Part shown: positions 12,635 through 24,720 of the stretch, piece after piece
How the letters are laid out: each line of letters opens with the position of its first letter
How positions within the stretch are numbered: position 1 is the first letter of the stretch
Assembly: GCF_040436345.1 (NCBI RefSeq)
Contig: NC_133232.1
Span: 33,555,315-33,619,314 of the forward strand
Length of the DNA stretch: 64,000 nucleotides
Origin: Pagrus major
Lineage: Eukaryota > Chordata > Actinopteri > Spariformes > Sparidae
Reading direction: 5' to 3'
Notes under the pieces: model-generated
What the model was told of the DNA's origin: nothing
Seen by the model: the letters and a program-made list of their open reading frames with translations, nothing else
Databases searched by the model: none
Made by a program: the position numbers and the translations under genes

Positions 12635-15600
12635 TTTTTTAAATATTTTATTTTTAATTGGAACAAACCAGCTAAAGGAGGATTACTACTTCAGTTTCTC
12701 AGAAAGATAAAACAACCACCAAATTTGGGTTTTTTTCACTGGACAGTGTATGAAAACATGAATAATGATTAAAAATATGAATAAAATACACCAACTAAAG
12801 CTGTTAGACAAATGTAGTGGAGTAAAAAGTAGAATATTCTGACCCTGAGACCCCGGCTCTGCATAAAATTGAAGTACTCAAGGTACAAGTACCTCAAATT
12901 TATACTTCAGCACAAGAGTGAATGTACTTAATTACATATACATAAATACAAGTAGAATAAAAACATATAATAACAAAAAGTTCCTTTTTCTTATTTCATT
13001 TCAGTCACAGTAATACATGTTTAACATACTGTTCTTCCACTACACAGTTCTTGTATACTTACTGTTTTACTGTAGACAATAGAAGAGTAACGCAGAGTAT
13101 CTGGGAGGTTGATGACTGCGTGAGCCTGGTGTGCGTCGTCCCCGCCGCTGTTAGTCACGGTGATCTCCAAAGCTATGTCTTCATCAGAAGGAGTTATGAC
13201 TGCAACGCCGTCCTCTCTGAGGACGTGAAACCCCAGATGAGCATGAATCACGCATTTTGTTTTTGTCTTTTAAAACCTTAGATGGTTACTTCTAACTCTG
13301 CAACAAGTCAGCTCTCAAAAACCAAGATATGTTGGAGCCGTTGTCTTGAAATAAGGCCATATGTTTTGTAATTAATTAACTACACCTTTAAAACAAGTAC
13401 ATTTGTCTAGATACAAAGAAAAGATTTGAGATTTTCTTCTCAATATGAAGGAAAATGTGCTTAGATTTACACCCTCGTACACACAAAGTCCTATTCCTAA
13501 TATGTTGAGAGATAAAAAAGGAAAGATGTTTGAAATAAGAAATTCTGACTTAAACAAAGTAGTTTTGTAATTGTCAGTGTTGATCAAACAGCTTTACAAT
13601 TCTGGTTTCAAGCATTCATTTTCTCCAGTAAAAAAAAAACAAACTCTTGAAAGCTTGTGAATAAAAACTGCCTAAAATGTTTTATCAGACAAAAAACAAG
13701 CACGTATCTGCATTATTTAAGATAATTCATCTTAGATTTCACTTTTTGCAGCCTGTGTTAGTGTCGGTTCACCTATTGTTCCTCACCTGGCCAGTGATTT
13801 GAAAACAACCCGATTGTTTTGTGTTGTGTTTCTGGAGCAGAACCTGAACTGTAACTCTAGGTTACTCTGGCAGATGTTGTCAGTACCACAGCCCTCGTTC
13901 ACTAAGACAATCTGAAATCAGAAATGGTTTCTTTAAGCCTATTTCTAAAGTGTTCAGTTCAAAAGGTTTCAATGACGTGGGTACAGAGACACATGTGTGT
14001 TTGTACCTCTGAGACGGTGCTCTTTTGCTGGAAGAGGTTGAGGACCGGAGTAACGTCGGACAGACCTGCTCTCGTCGCGCTCGTCGGACCGGAGCTCGAC
14101 AGAGACACACTGACAGAGACGGGAATACTGAGCAGCTTGTCTTTGATTTCACGCTGGAACAGAAAAGTTGTCTTTATTGGTTCAATCTGGTGTTTGATGG
14201 TTCTCTTTAAATGGACGTTGCTGAGTGAAACGGTACCTGAAGTCGGAGTCTGGTGTTGGTACAGATCTCTGTCCTCTGTTCAGGCAGCTCCAGTCTTCCC
14301 TCAGACGAACTCAGAAAATCCACTCTTGCTTTTCTTCTCCCAGCGTCGGCCTCAAAGGTGAAGTTGAGCACTGGGAAAGAAAAATCGACAGACACTAATC
14401 CTGATACCTGCACCTACCTCTGCATTACTAAGACACTAAATGTTGGTTTTCCCTTTTATCTGTTACCTGTCGGTATGTTACAGAATATAAAGTGTGAAAA
14501 CTTTTAAAAACGTACTCAGTTTAAGGTCGAGCGATGCTGGATGTGCTGTGTAGGTGAAGCAGGCCTCGACTGAAAAATAACTTGACAGAAGTTTGTGCAA
14601 AGACACGTCAGATTAAAACCCAGTAAGCTTGCAGTTGGTTCACATTCGTGTTATTTTTTTGTGCATCTCACCACGTGTGTGTCTGACATTGATCCTTGGT
14701 GATGTCTATTACACCGGGTGTCAACTTCACAGAGCTGCTGATGCTGACCACTGGCCTCGCTCTGATGACAGGATGAATACATTCAAATGATTGAGATTTG
14801 TTATAAGAAGACATGATACAAGTAGTTGTGCTTTATTTATTTATTTAGCTTTTAATTAGCAAGGTTAGTCTTCTTTTACAAGGAAGAACTGGTCACGACT
14901 GGCAGGAAAACATAATAGAAAACAGGTAAATGTGCAGATTTGAGAGGCATTAAAATGGTCAAATAAACATTTGCACACAAACAACCAGGACTCCAATAAT
15001 ATTCATTAATGTAGCCCGTCTTAACACAGAGTCATGCACTAACCCTAACCCATAATTTTGGGAAAGAGTTCAAAGAAAAAAATAATTTGAACATTAAATC
15101 TATAAAATGTAGTTTTAATATATAAATCTTTCTCTCTATATTTAATCTGAATAGTTCGTTGGCATGTTAAGCCATAAATCTCCAAATAATCCTATTTTCA
15201 GCCTCGGTCCTACGTTATGTTTGATTCAGCACCAACATATCTGCCAGCTCGTTTGAGAACATTTTGATTGTAACAGGCACCTGTTGGACTGAAAATAAAA
15301 CCACAAGAACAGTTCAGACTGATACATTTCTCTTTGTCTCCAAGAGTTTGTGATGTAATATTACCTGTAAACAAAGACCGAATCAGAAAGAGATCCCACA
15401 GCCAAATCAGGGTACTGATTGTCGTCCACGTCCAAGTTGCCAGACAGAGAATATCCAAACAGAGTAACTTTTTTAGATCCCGGTGAGAGCACCTGAAGAA
15501 CATGAGAACTTCATGAGAAGATCTGTTTACGCTGTCCAAATATCTCCACTCACACATTTGACCTGATGAGCTTTTTCGACCCTCCCACAAACTCACCTGC

Positions 15601-18600
15601 GCCGTTTTTTTGTGGATGCCTTCTGATGAGCCATAGTAAAGGTACACTCGACCAGAACCGTCATATGGTGCTCCCACGGCAATATCTGTCGACAGTTCAG
15701 ACAAAGTGGGGCGAGAACATAAAGGCAAATATATCAGTTTAACAGTGTGTCCCAAATTTCCTTAAAGCCTGTTTGCAAAAGTGTCAAAAAAGGTTTAAAG
15801 CCTTTGTTTCTACACCGCAGTTCATTTAGCATTTGTGTGTCCATCTTTAAAACATCGCAACCTCCGTAACCGTCTTGATTGACGTCCCCGATGTTTTCCA
15901 CTGCGAGGCCGAACATGGACTCTTTGGGTCCAAGGAGTTGCGTCGGAACAATCTTCTCCCAGTTTTTCCCTTTGCTGTTGATGTAGACGTAGACGGCTCC
16001 TCCGACCAAACCATCATAGAACTGCGGCGCTCCTACAGCGAGGTCCTCCCACCTGCAAATACCAAGAGAAATACTGTAACTTACAACAGGAACAGGATGA
16101 CGTGTTTGTTTTGTGATTTGCTTTGTGGTTTCGGTTGTTTGCACGGTTAACAATGCCAGCGTGACAAAACTCTGAATGGTAATGCAAATAAAGTAGTGAC
16201 GTGTGTATTTTAAGACCACAAGCGATAAAGGAGCCAAGGTTTATTCCACAATATCGAACAGGAATGAATACTATTATTAGGTAGAACACAACAACTTGTG
16301 TAAGTTGATGGTCTATTTTTCTAGCTTTTTTAATAAACAGCGAAAGTCCATTCTCTCGGACCCCCTATGGGAGATAAGACACGATAAAGTGCCTGATACG
16401 TGCACGCTGCAGCCCCACCACTTTCAGCTGGTGCCCTTTTAATCTTTTTTTAGCCCCTGCCCCTCAAACATCCCAACTCCGCCACTGTTGCCTACCCCCG
16501 TTTTATCTGCAGCAAATTTCGTGGAAATCTGCTGATTCATTTTTCGTTCCAATTCTGTTCCTGCCAAAAGGTCATACAGCAAATGAATCATGAGGAAACA
16601 TCCTGTGAGTCATCCGAGAATTGACGGGTTAGCTGATCCAAAGCTTGTACCATGTCATGCAAAGAACGAATCAAGTGTTTGAATATCTTAACTCAGGCTC
16701 AAGAACATCGAGTTGTAAAGTAAACCTACCCGTCACTGTTGAGATCCACCACTGCCACATCATAGCCGAAGGAGGAGGCCAGGCCGGGACCAGAGAGGAC
16801 CAACTCCACGGACACATTTCGTTCTGCCACGGGGTCTGCCTTAAGAAATGCCACCTGGCCGCTGTAACCTCCTCTGGGCGCTCCTGATACGATGGTCAGC
16901 TCACCCTTCCTGATGAGGGCCAGACCAGAGTCGATGGAGAATCCTGGAGGACAGAATATGAAACGGTTAAAAGCATATCTTCGTCTTAGCCCTCCATAAA
17001 TTATTGGATGTATGAAGAAAGATCTAACTCGAAACGCCCTGACTGACTCAGACCAGACTAGAAACGGACCCAGGTAGCTGTTAGTCTGGAGGGGAATGAG
17101 TTTGGGGTCAAACTCCCCATTATTCCCGGTCTCACGAAGACCATTACTGTCACTGTCTTCCGGTTGGTCCAAAGGCTCCATTCGTACGATTCCTTTAATC
17201 AGCATCACATGAGAACAAAAACAGAATAACAAAACTTAAGTATCCAGATCTTCCAGAACTATTTTTGCTTTTTAAAAATGAAAATACATTTTTGTGTAAT
17301 CGATGTTGAACGATTTGAAAGAATCAATGGACTTAGGCAAGCTGGAGGAGTCAGAGTATCAAAAAATGGGCTTGTTGCTTCAGGTCCTTTTGTGTAGAAC
17401 AGATTTTAGACCTCATATCCGCCTGTTTCTTAAAGGTGTAATTTGTAAAAAATGTCCAGAATTCAAAAGTTGCTCCAAAATTATAGGGGGCAAACTAAAC
17501 TGCTGGCTGTATCTCGATTTAATTGCCCTTTTAAAATGCAACAAAAGATGAAGAAAAATGTAAAATTATGCTAATTTCTAATCAGTCTGTCATTACTGAA
17601 ACTCTGCTTGCGTTTAACTTTACCTTTCCAGTGGTACGCTCCTGGCGCTCCGAATAACAGAGATTTATTGTCCTTTGCAAAAGAGGCTCCATGACCCTGT
17701 TGGCAGTATGCAAACCACCCATGGTCAACGGAACGTCTCTCAAGATGTTCCTTGTCACAAACTACTCTCCTCTTGTCGCCCTCTTCTTTCCCGACCTGCA
17801 GGTCATCTCCTAACAGGTAACACTGACCCGACAGCACCACGCAAGGGGTATCAGCGATCTGGCACTTTTGCTGGTATCGATGAGCACAGGCCTACAAGGA
17901 GAGGATGATAAAATTACTGTTGTGCTGATTTTTGGCCAACTTTTCAAAAACGAGTCAAATCCAGAGCACTTTGCTTACCATTATATGTTTACCAGGACCT
18001 TGGCTCGCCACTCGTACTCCCATCCACTGGTTGTTTATTCCTTTACTATCAAGGAAGGCTAGAAAAATAAACAAGTTGAGCTCACTGTGCAGCTGCAGTG
18101 TCAGTTTAATGACATACAGTAGAAGTAGCCGATAGCCGTAGCTGTACTTACAACAAGTAATATTACTCGTTCTGCAGTGGATGGACCCCGTGACTAATAC
18201 ATTAATATATGTGACACTGTAAGATTGTTAATCCTAATGTATCAGTGTGCACGCAGCATTTTGATGTTGTAATCGGAGGTAGTTTTCACTTCTGTATACA
18301 CAGTTTGAAAGTTTAGTTAAGCGGTAGGGCCCCTCTAAAGGGTTAAACGATAAATCTCAGGGATCTCTCGTTAAATATTTGTTAATTTTTAACTTTCAGG
18401 CCTCGAACAGTTATTCAAATGAAGCCGTGTCAGAAGTTTAGAGAGGAAATCCCTTTTTTTGTGGATAGACAGAGTAGACATTGCATTTTGCAATTTCTAG
18501 TTTAAAGGGACACTTCACAACAAAATCAAAAATACACCTTTTTCCTCTTACCTGTAGCTACATTTCCCATCTAGATTGTTTTGGTGTAAGCTGCTGTCTG

Positions 18601-20172
18601 TAGAGATGTCTGTCTTCTCTCAAATATAATGAAACTAGACGGCACTCGGCTCGTGGTGCTCAACAGCGATGTCTCTTTTCCTGACTTTGTTACTCAAGAT
18701 AAAACACAAATTGTTCTGAGGCAGTTTCATGGAGGATTTTCTTTCTACTAAGCTACAGCCGCCAACTGTATCTACGCAGATGGAAGTGTACATCCACTCA
18801 TGGACCTGATGCTCGTGCTCATGACATTGTGGGATGTTAACATTAAAGGGCCGCCCAGACCAAGAACTATAACCATAACTATGTGAGCATCTACACTGAT
18901 GAACGATAATGTTCTGCAAACAGCGGCAGCCAGCATGAGCTGTGTCGACAGCTTGTGACAATGGATACTAATGAAGTGTTACTGCTGTACGTTAGAAACA
19001 AAAGCGACAACACTCAGAAGGAATGTCAAGGCAATCGTTATGAAGGACACTGAAACAAACTTCAGAAACCATCAGTGCCAAAAACTGTTCTGCACTGTCT
19101 CACGTAAAATGACGTTTTTTAATGTTTAATTTGCAGCTTTATATACATTATATAAGCGTTTAATGAGCTGGATAAATATCCAAGACTGAGTTACTGGAGT
19201 GGACCATCTGAAAAGTGTCTTAAAAGCCAACAATAAGCTTCCATAAAAGAGGTGGGCTGCAGTTAGAAACCATAGAATAAGCACTCCTGCGTCATTATTT
19301 TGCAGGAAAATGTCCCCAAAATCAAGCTAAGTGATGGCCCTGTAAATTCAGATGGATTTTGATTGGCTGACTAAGTTTCTATTCATCCGATCGCTCTGAA
19401 AGTGATCCTTATGATATCACTCGCTACTGCCGTTATCGTTAGAGCTGTTGCGTGGACTCCATCATCCAGTTAAGTTAGAATGATTTTAAAACCATCTATT
19501 TACAGTTATTGTAAGAGTTATCGTTCTTGGTGTGGTCGGCCCTTAATGGCGTCCTCCTCGGCTGTGCTGTAATGTAAATTACGTGGTTTATGAGCCTCTC
19601 GTCCGTGAGTAGATGCACGCTTCCTTCAGCACGGTGATACGGTTGGAGTACGAGTTCCATCAAGTTCGATTATCTTATCTACATGGATAAATAGCACTAC
19701 AGATAAGAGGAAAAGTGTTATTTTTTGGGTGAACTGTCCCTTTAATCTTTACTGGCACATTTTATTTCTCATAAAATTTCAGATAAAATAGGTCAACAAA
19801 CCTTTATCGCCAAACTCAATGGGCTGACAGCGCTCGGATGTTGCTGTCAGATCACACTGATAAACTACACCTGTAACGTTCACCTGGTTCTGATGTTTCG
19901 CTCGTGGAGCTCCTACCAGCAGTCTGGGGGGAAAAAATACCTCAAGTAGTAAAAACAGACTTTTAATTGACTCGAACTTAATCAAATACGTGTTTTATCA
20001 CTCACAGGTTCCTTCTGGCAGGATTCAGTTGCTGGTGGAAGGCAACCGAAAATCCAAACAGGCTTCCTGGATCTCCATTTCTCTGCAGCACGTTCTGGGT
20101 GTCCAGATTGAAGGCTGCAACCCGGAGGTGCCAGACGCTGCACAGATACACCACGCACCAATGCTTCCCCAT
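8099..20172 (-). CDS. Integrin alpha chain, laminin-binding alpha3/6/7 class, 25 coding exons
   Basis: Coding exons, 5' to 3' on -: 20172-20006, 19923-19802, 18058-17979, 17891-17624, 17192-17070, 16943-16730, 16052-15862, 15685-15597, 15492-15365, 14761-14672, 14569-14516, 14370-14237, 14153-14007, 13911-13787, 13216-13063, 12040-11957, 11865-11786, 11696-11622, 10186-10084, 10000-9824, 9740-9639, 9512-9402, 8939-8835, 8631-8506, 8140-8099. The start MGKHWCVVYL gives a signal peptide before AAFNLDT. There is no I domain. FG-GAP repeats carry Ca-binding DLNSDGWED, DVNQDGYGD and DVDDNQYPD. The pair NQWMGVRVASQGPG and CAHRY, an RRRRE furin site in exon 21, and one membrane segment (WWIIFLTVIVLLLMLAVFVF) fit alpha6 best. 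The chain should pair with a beta integrin at the cell surface. Two oddities: the GFFKR motif is replaced, and the phase does not match between exons 10 and 11. Exons total 3091 nt, near 1030 codons. Confidence 0.92.
8988..9330. repeat. Dispersed repeat, AGAGGTGG...CCACCTCTG family
   Basis: Starts with TAGAGGTGGAAAAACTGCTC and carries the AAGTAAAAGT / GTAAATGTACTT words typical of this fish family. It lies in an integrin intron. Related copies are at 10345-11033, 12036-12930 and about 29560-29640. Confidence 0.55.
9591..9629. repeat. (TAA)n microsatellite
   Basis: Trinucleotide run about 30 bases inside an integrin intron, directly beside the 9639 splice donor of exon 21. Confidence 0.9.
10345..11033. 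repeat. Dispersed repeat with AGGTGG / CCACCTCTG ends
   Basis: Begins near AAAGGTGGATCTTGTACTTG and ends ACTTTCCACCTCTG, so the ends are short inverted repeats. The interior is A/T-rich without a coding frame. It lies in an integrin intron and is probably a non-autonomous DNA element. Confidence 0.55.
12036..12930. repeat. Dispersed repeat of the same family, with (ATT)n at 12603-12632
   Basis: Begins TGGTGGAAGAAATATTCAGA next to the exon 16 acceptor and ends near GTGAATGTACTTAATTAC. The interior differs from the other copies and holds an ATT microsatellite. No transposase frame is visible. Confidence 0.5.
18502..19745. mobile_element. TTAA-flanked inverted-repeat element, about 1.24 kb
   Basis: Flanked by TTAA at 18502-18505 and 19742-19745. 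The ends are AGGGACACTTCAC and its near-perfect reverse complement GTGAACTGTCCCT. Similarity between the two ends continues inward for about 70 bases (for example TTTTTCCTCTTACCTGTAG against CTTTTCCTCTTATCTGTAG). It has no long open frame. TTAA targeting is characteristic of piggyBac-like elements, so this is probably a non-autonomous relative. It lies in the intron between integrin exons 2 and 3. Confidence 0.65.
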
Positions 20173-20559
20173 GCTTCTTTTGATTAAAATGTGTAATCTG
20201 CTCTTTCCCATGCAGTGCCCGTGCTCTCTGAGAACACAGAGGGAGTGTAAACCCTCATATAAAAAGGGATTGGCCTCAGAAGGTGCTAACTGGCTCACTG
20301 TAGTCACAGACAATCAAGGTGTGGTCGAGACATTTATCTGCACAATAACAAAGCAGCAATGTTAGACTTTATGACTTGATAACTGGAGTTATTATTAACT
20401 AGTTTCCACTTTGATCAGAGTCAATCGTGAGTCACACCGTCTGTGCTTAAGTCTTCTGAAGATGACACCATGTTGTGACTTTCACTGGCTCTGCAAAACG
20501 CTAAAACAAAGAGTCGACATGCACATAGCCGGATACACTCAGCCGAACTGCTACTCATT

Positions 20560-21720
20560 CACACCTGAACCTCCATCCCAAAAATGCAAAACTTCAAAAG
20601 GAAACAGCAAGGCAAAAAAGGCTAGCAACAAAACAAGAGCAATCCACAACAACTCAAAGTACGAGTTGGGATGATGGACGGGGAGACACACGAAAAAACA
20701 TGATTGGCAAAACAACGAGGAGTGAGGGGCAAACACAGGGGGTGATTAACTAATGAGACACATGTATACAAAGACATAAAGGATGTGGAAACAGACAAAG
20801 GGAGGAAGTGGAAAGTGAAACATGACACATAAGGATATAAACTACAAAATAAAAACAGGAAATAACCAACAAAATACTTAACATGACAAAAAACAAACAG
20901 CTGTAGGAAAGAATACAAATCGACCTCACCTTTAGATGTTGATTTAAACCGCCTTGTTGATTTGATGATGCATAAAGGCCTAATTTCACACAATTAATTC
21001 ATACATTTCTTCAGAAAGAAAACTCAAATACCACCAACCTCTAGTCTAATTTACAGGAACCCAAACTCAACACTGAGGAAAAAGGGAGGAGACATAAGAA
21101 GCTTCCTTAGCAAGCAGCACTGTAAAGCTACCGTAAATCACTACCTTGTGACAAACAGACTATTCTAGCTAATCTGTCCATCCAATGTATTATATTCTGA
21201 TTTTTCACTCCACACGATGGCAGGCAGGTAAAGAGCAAAAGGTGAGCTTTAATAAAGTAGCTGTAATTGAGTCCAAAGTGGCAAGAAACAAAAAGACAGA
21301 CACAAGAAGCAGGCAGGAGCAAATCAAAGAACGAAAGAACAAAAACTAAATAAGCTACAAACCAAAGAAGCACTGGGAACACAAGCAGGAACATGAGGAA
21401 CACAGGACTGAAGTGGGGAAAACATAATAGATGAACTGACAATGAGAGAGGGAAAGACAAGGACTACAATTCACAGGGAGTGACAACCAACTGCACACAG
21501 GTGAGCAGGGAAAACTGACAAAGAGTGACGAATAAACACCTGGACTAAAAACACAGTGGGCTAATCAGGGACGGGTGAAACCAATCAGGACAATCACAAG
21601 GGAGGGAAAACAAGACAAAGAGCAGGAAGTAACACAACATGACACAAGAGGACGAACCTTACAAAATAAAACAGGAAGTAACACCAAAAACCCAAACCAT
21701 GACACTAAAAACAAGCTTCC
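20560..21720 (-). repeat. Two copies of a dispersed fish repeat (CATGACA / AGGAAGT type)
   Basis: Two stretches, about 20560-20890 and 21190-21710, share words such as GACAAAG..AGGAAGT..ACATGACAC and AAAACAGGAA. Read on -, the second ends with TTTATTAAAGCTC and a GCCTGCCATCGTGTGG tail. A third copy in the opposite direction is at 34985-35305. The long hydrophobic minus frames here are by-products of C/T-rich sequence. The class is not identified. Confidence 0.5.
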
Positions 21721-22523
21721 TCCACTTGGTTTAATGTGTTTCTGTACGTATCAGGTCCTGAGTTGAAATGTTTCAACTGAAGGTGCTGATGGAGAGCAAA
21801 GAGTTCCCATTCCTTTAAATAACATTTCTTAACATTTTTCTCTCTATATCAGAACATTTTTAATAAATTAAAAGCGATGGGGGCTAAAATGGCCCATTTC
21901 AAAAAGTGGCCTCAAGTGTACATGACGCCTGTGACTGTAGGGTTCGAGAAATTAAAAGCATATTGTTTCACCAGGTGGCACCAGAGTTCAGATCTGCTGC
22001 TCTGAGTGCAACAGCAACAGAGACACTGAGTAATCAGTCTAATGAGGCTGGAGGCGACTAGCAAATTCAGCAAATCTCCATTACTATTATTAATCTATTC
22101 TTGTAGTAATAACTGTAGCAGAAGTATTAGCGTTTGTACAGCTGCACCAGTAGTGATTGTGTTACTATAGTTTTGTATTTAACATAAAAAGTGACGTCAA
22201 ACAACAAAGAATAACTGTGGATTCATTGATACACCTGAACCTAACAACAAGCACGACACATTCATGATGAAACTAAATGATGAATGAGTTCATTTTCCGG
22301 TTTGCAAAGAAACAAGCTGAGGGAAATCGGCGGGCTAAGATTCATGACACACACTCAGACTGTTGGTGCGAGTTTGGCTCAGACGTTCTGCAGCGTCACA
22401 TCCACTCCGTCCGACCTCCTGACTCAGTGAACACGTCAAAGACAGAAAACACCACACGATTTGTGACTGCAGAGATTTTTACTAATGTTGGTAAAATAAT
22501 TTACATGAGACTCTTCAGCTGTT

Positions 22524-22612
<89 letters not shown>
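22524..22612. repeat. Compound (CT)n(CA)n microsatellite
   Basis: Uninterrupted CT run to about 22569, then a CA run to 22612. Confidence 0.95.
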
Positions 22613-22613
<1 letters not shown>

Positions 22614-23449
22614 CGACAAACAAACAACTTGTGACTCATGGAAAATTCAGCAGCCGTGTGGTTGCGCGGTCAGAGTGAGGTGTGAATCTGCAGGGGCTAC
22701 TTTTTTTTTTTCTGGTCTACTTTCACTCTCAGGCCAGGAGGCCAACGCTTTTAAAAGCATTTTCCCACGAGGCAAGGTGAATAAAACATCGTTATTACAT
22801 TTTGACAACACTTGCAGGACTACACACCTGACGAGTGACACCACAGTTATGGGCTGAGCGTTTCCACTGCAGAGGATGTGGTTCTCTTCTTTTTGCTCAA
22901 ACATCTTCTTGTATGAACTCCAGGTTCACCTTTACTCAAGCCTGACAGTTTTAGTACATTATATGATCTCACTGAGTACTACAGTTACTCTCCTTTTTAT
23001 TACTGGTATCATTAGTACTAAACTTGCAGAGATGTGCTATGCGGGGTCGAGGTGGAGTCTGAACAAGTGAGTCCTGAATCTTTTGCAGAAGATGGCGAGT
23101 GACTCTGCTGTCCTGACATTGGTCGGGAGTTCGTTCCACCACTGAGGTGCCAGAAAAGAGAAGAATCTGTTGTGCATCTAATATTTTCATTCATTTTGTT
23201 TGAACATTTATCTAGAAATATAGTGTAAAAGAAGGCAGTGTGGCTTTATGAGGGGTTATGTGCTGGACTATTTCTGGGGCCAGTTGTTTGGCAACCAGAA
23301 AAGACTCCCAGAAGTTATTTATAATCCCCTGTAAAAGTGTGAATTGTTGCTTTTACACTTCATATTTTATACAGATTACGCAAATGGCATATAACATGTA
23401 AATAAACAGACTGTATAGTAGCTAGTAAACAGGTTTTGGGACCTTTTGG

Positions 23450-23570
23450 AAAGAGCCGGTCCAGCTATTTCTCTGTTTCCAACTCGGTTCGTGTTGTCGC
23501 TTCATATTTACGGTACAAACATGAGAGTTGTATCAATCATCTCATCTAACTCGCAGCAAGAACGTAAAAA
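23450..23570. repeat. Relic of the 6227-7148 repeat family
   Basis: Words such as TTCATATTTACGGTACAAAC, ATGAGAGTTGTATCAATC and CATCTAACTC are the reverse complement of the GAGTTAGATAAGAAGATCG region near 6265. A second relic with the same order is at about 26080-26220. Confidence 0.5.
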
Positions 23571-23616
23571 GGATTCCAAGACAATTTTTCTCACACACGG
23601 AAGAAATACAATTTCC

Positions 23617-23646
23617 ACCACCGAGGCCCCCGGTGCCTCGGTGGTG
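23617..23646. other. Perfect 11-bp inverted repeat with a GC-rich loop
   Basis: ACCACCGAGGC is followed after a short C/G spacer by its exact reverse complement GCCTCGGTGGT. It could form a hairpin. No gene is adjacent. Confidence 0.6.
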
Positions 23647-24156
23647 GAGTGTATGGGCCCCCGCGAAGGCTGTGTCCTCGCCATAGCAGCCCGGGGTCAC
23701 TGCATGTCATCCCGTCTCTCTCATCCCATCTCCTGCCATGTCTCTCTGAACTGTCCTGAACAAAAACAAACTTAACACAAAGTTCAAACTACCTGGTCTT
23801 CAAACGTTTGAAGCAACACAAGTGGTTATTTTCTGACCTAGTCATGAAAGGGTGGTTATTTTGCTGCTTTGATGAACTGCATTGACGTCTATGAGACCAA
23901 ATGTCTGGTTTGATTGATTTGAAGATTGTTTTTAGCGGCTCACACCCACCACTGATGAAACCAGCGTGGTCGCAGTTGTCGATGGTCTTGTCTTCTTCCT
24001 TATCTGCTCAACCACACACAAGACAGACATCCGGTGCTCTGCAAACCTGTTGCTGAGAGAGATAGTGAATATTATTGTTTTAGCCCACAGTGACATTATG
24101 TTCAAATGTTGCTATTTTACTTTACCTCCAACTAAGGATTTTGACCACATAAACCT

Positions 24157-24440
24157 TAAAGCGATAGTTTTTGGAGTGGGGTTGTGTGAGGTACTTATCC
24201 ACAATCACTATGTTACCTACATGAGATGGTAATAGCCATGCCATGTTTTTGGAGAAGTGGCAGGAATAAAGGTGTCGGGAGCTAAGCAATGGACTGCTGT
24301 GGACGGGGGCAGAGGCAAAACGAAAAGAAATCAGTATCAGTCCAAATGTTTTAAACAAACAGAAGCAGAAAACCTTCTTCGATACTTGGTGATATTGAAG
24401 CAGTTGAGTCAGTGCCATATCATTACTGAAGATCGACACT
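24157..24440. mobile_element. Truncated member of the TAAAGGGATAG element family
   Basis: The left end TTAAAGCGATAGTTTTTGG and the following GTTGTGTGAGGTACTTATCC match the element at 36667-36943. The right terminal repeat is not recognisable, so the copy is truncated or scrambled. The end point is approximate. Confidence 0.45.
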
Positions 24441-24499
24441 CAGCCCTGTGGAACTGACAGAATAACTGTTGATGAAGTACGTTCGTTTTTCAAAACTTT

Positions 24500-24720
24500 G
24501 CATTTCTTCATGTTGTAACTTTACGCTTGCTTAGGTTCTTTACGTCCTCCTCACAATGCTGTGCTTATGCTCTGGTTAGGTTTAGGCTCAAAAACCACTT
24601 GGTTACGGTTTGGAAAACATGTTTTGGCTTAAAATACTTGTTTTGGTCGCCACAGAAACAGCTGCAGACAACTACGTGTCAAAAATATCTGTTTTTTCCT
24701 CCTTCAAAGATCCAGTGGTG
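24500..24720. repeat. Dispersed repeat containing GGTTAGGTTTAGG
   Basis: GTGCTTATGCTCTGGTTAGG and the following TTTAGGCTCAAAAACCACTT match 33935-34160. The minisatellite at 32226 uses a related GGTTAGGTTTAGGG core. Confidence 0.45.

Noticed and set aside
20173-20313. Alternative integrin start MSVTTVSQ upstream
   Set aside because: MGKHWCVVYL immediately gives a signal peptide before AAFNLDT, as in alpha6. The upstream residues do not look like a signal sequence.
20622-21460. Hydrophobic minus-strand frames that look like membrane proteins
   Set aside because: They lie in dispersed repeats with C/T-rich strands, have no splice sites or homology, and are repeated at 34985-35305.
22990-23190. 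GTTCGTTCCACCACTGAGGT region as a possible gene fragment
   Set aside because: It resembles a common dispersed fish sequence, with no open frame of note and no splice context.
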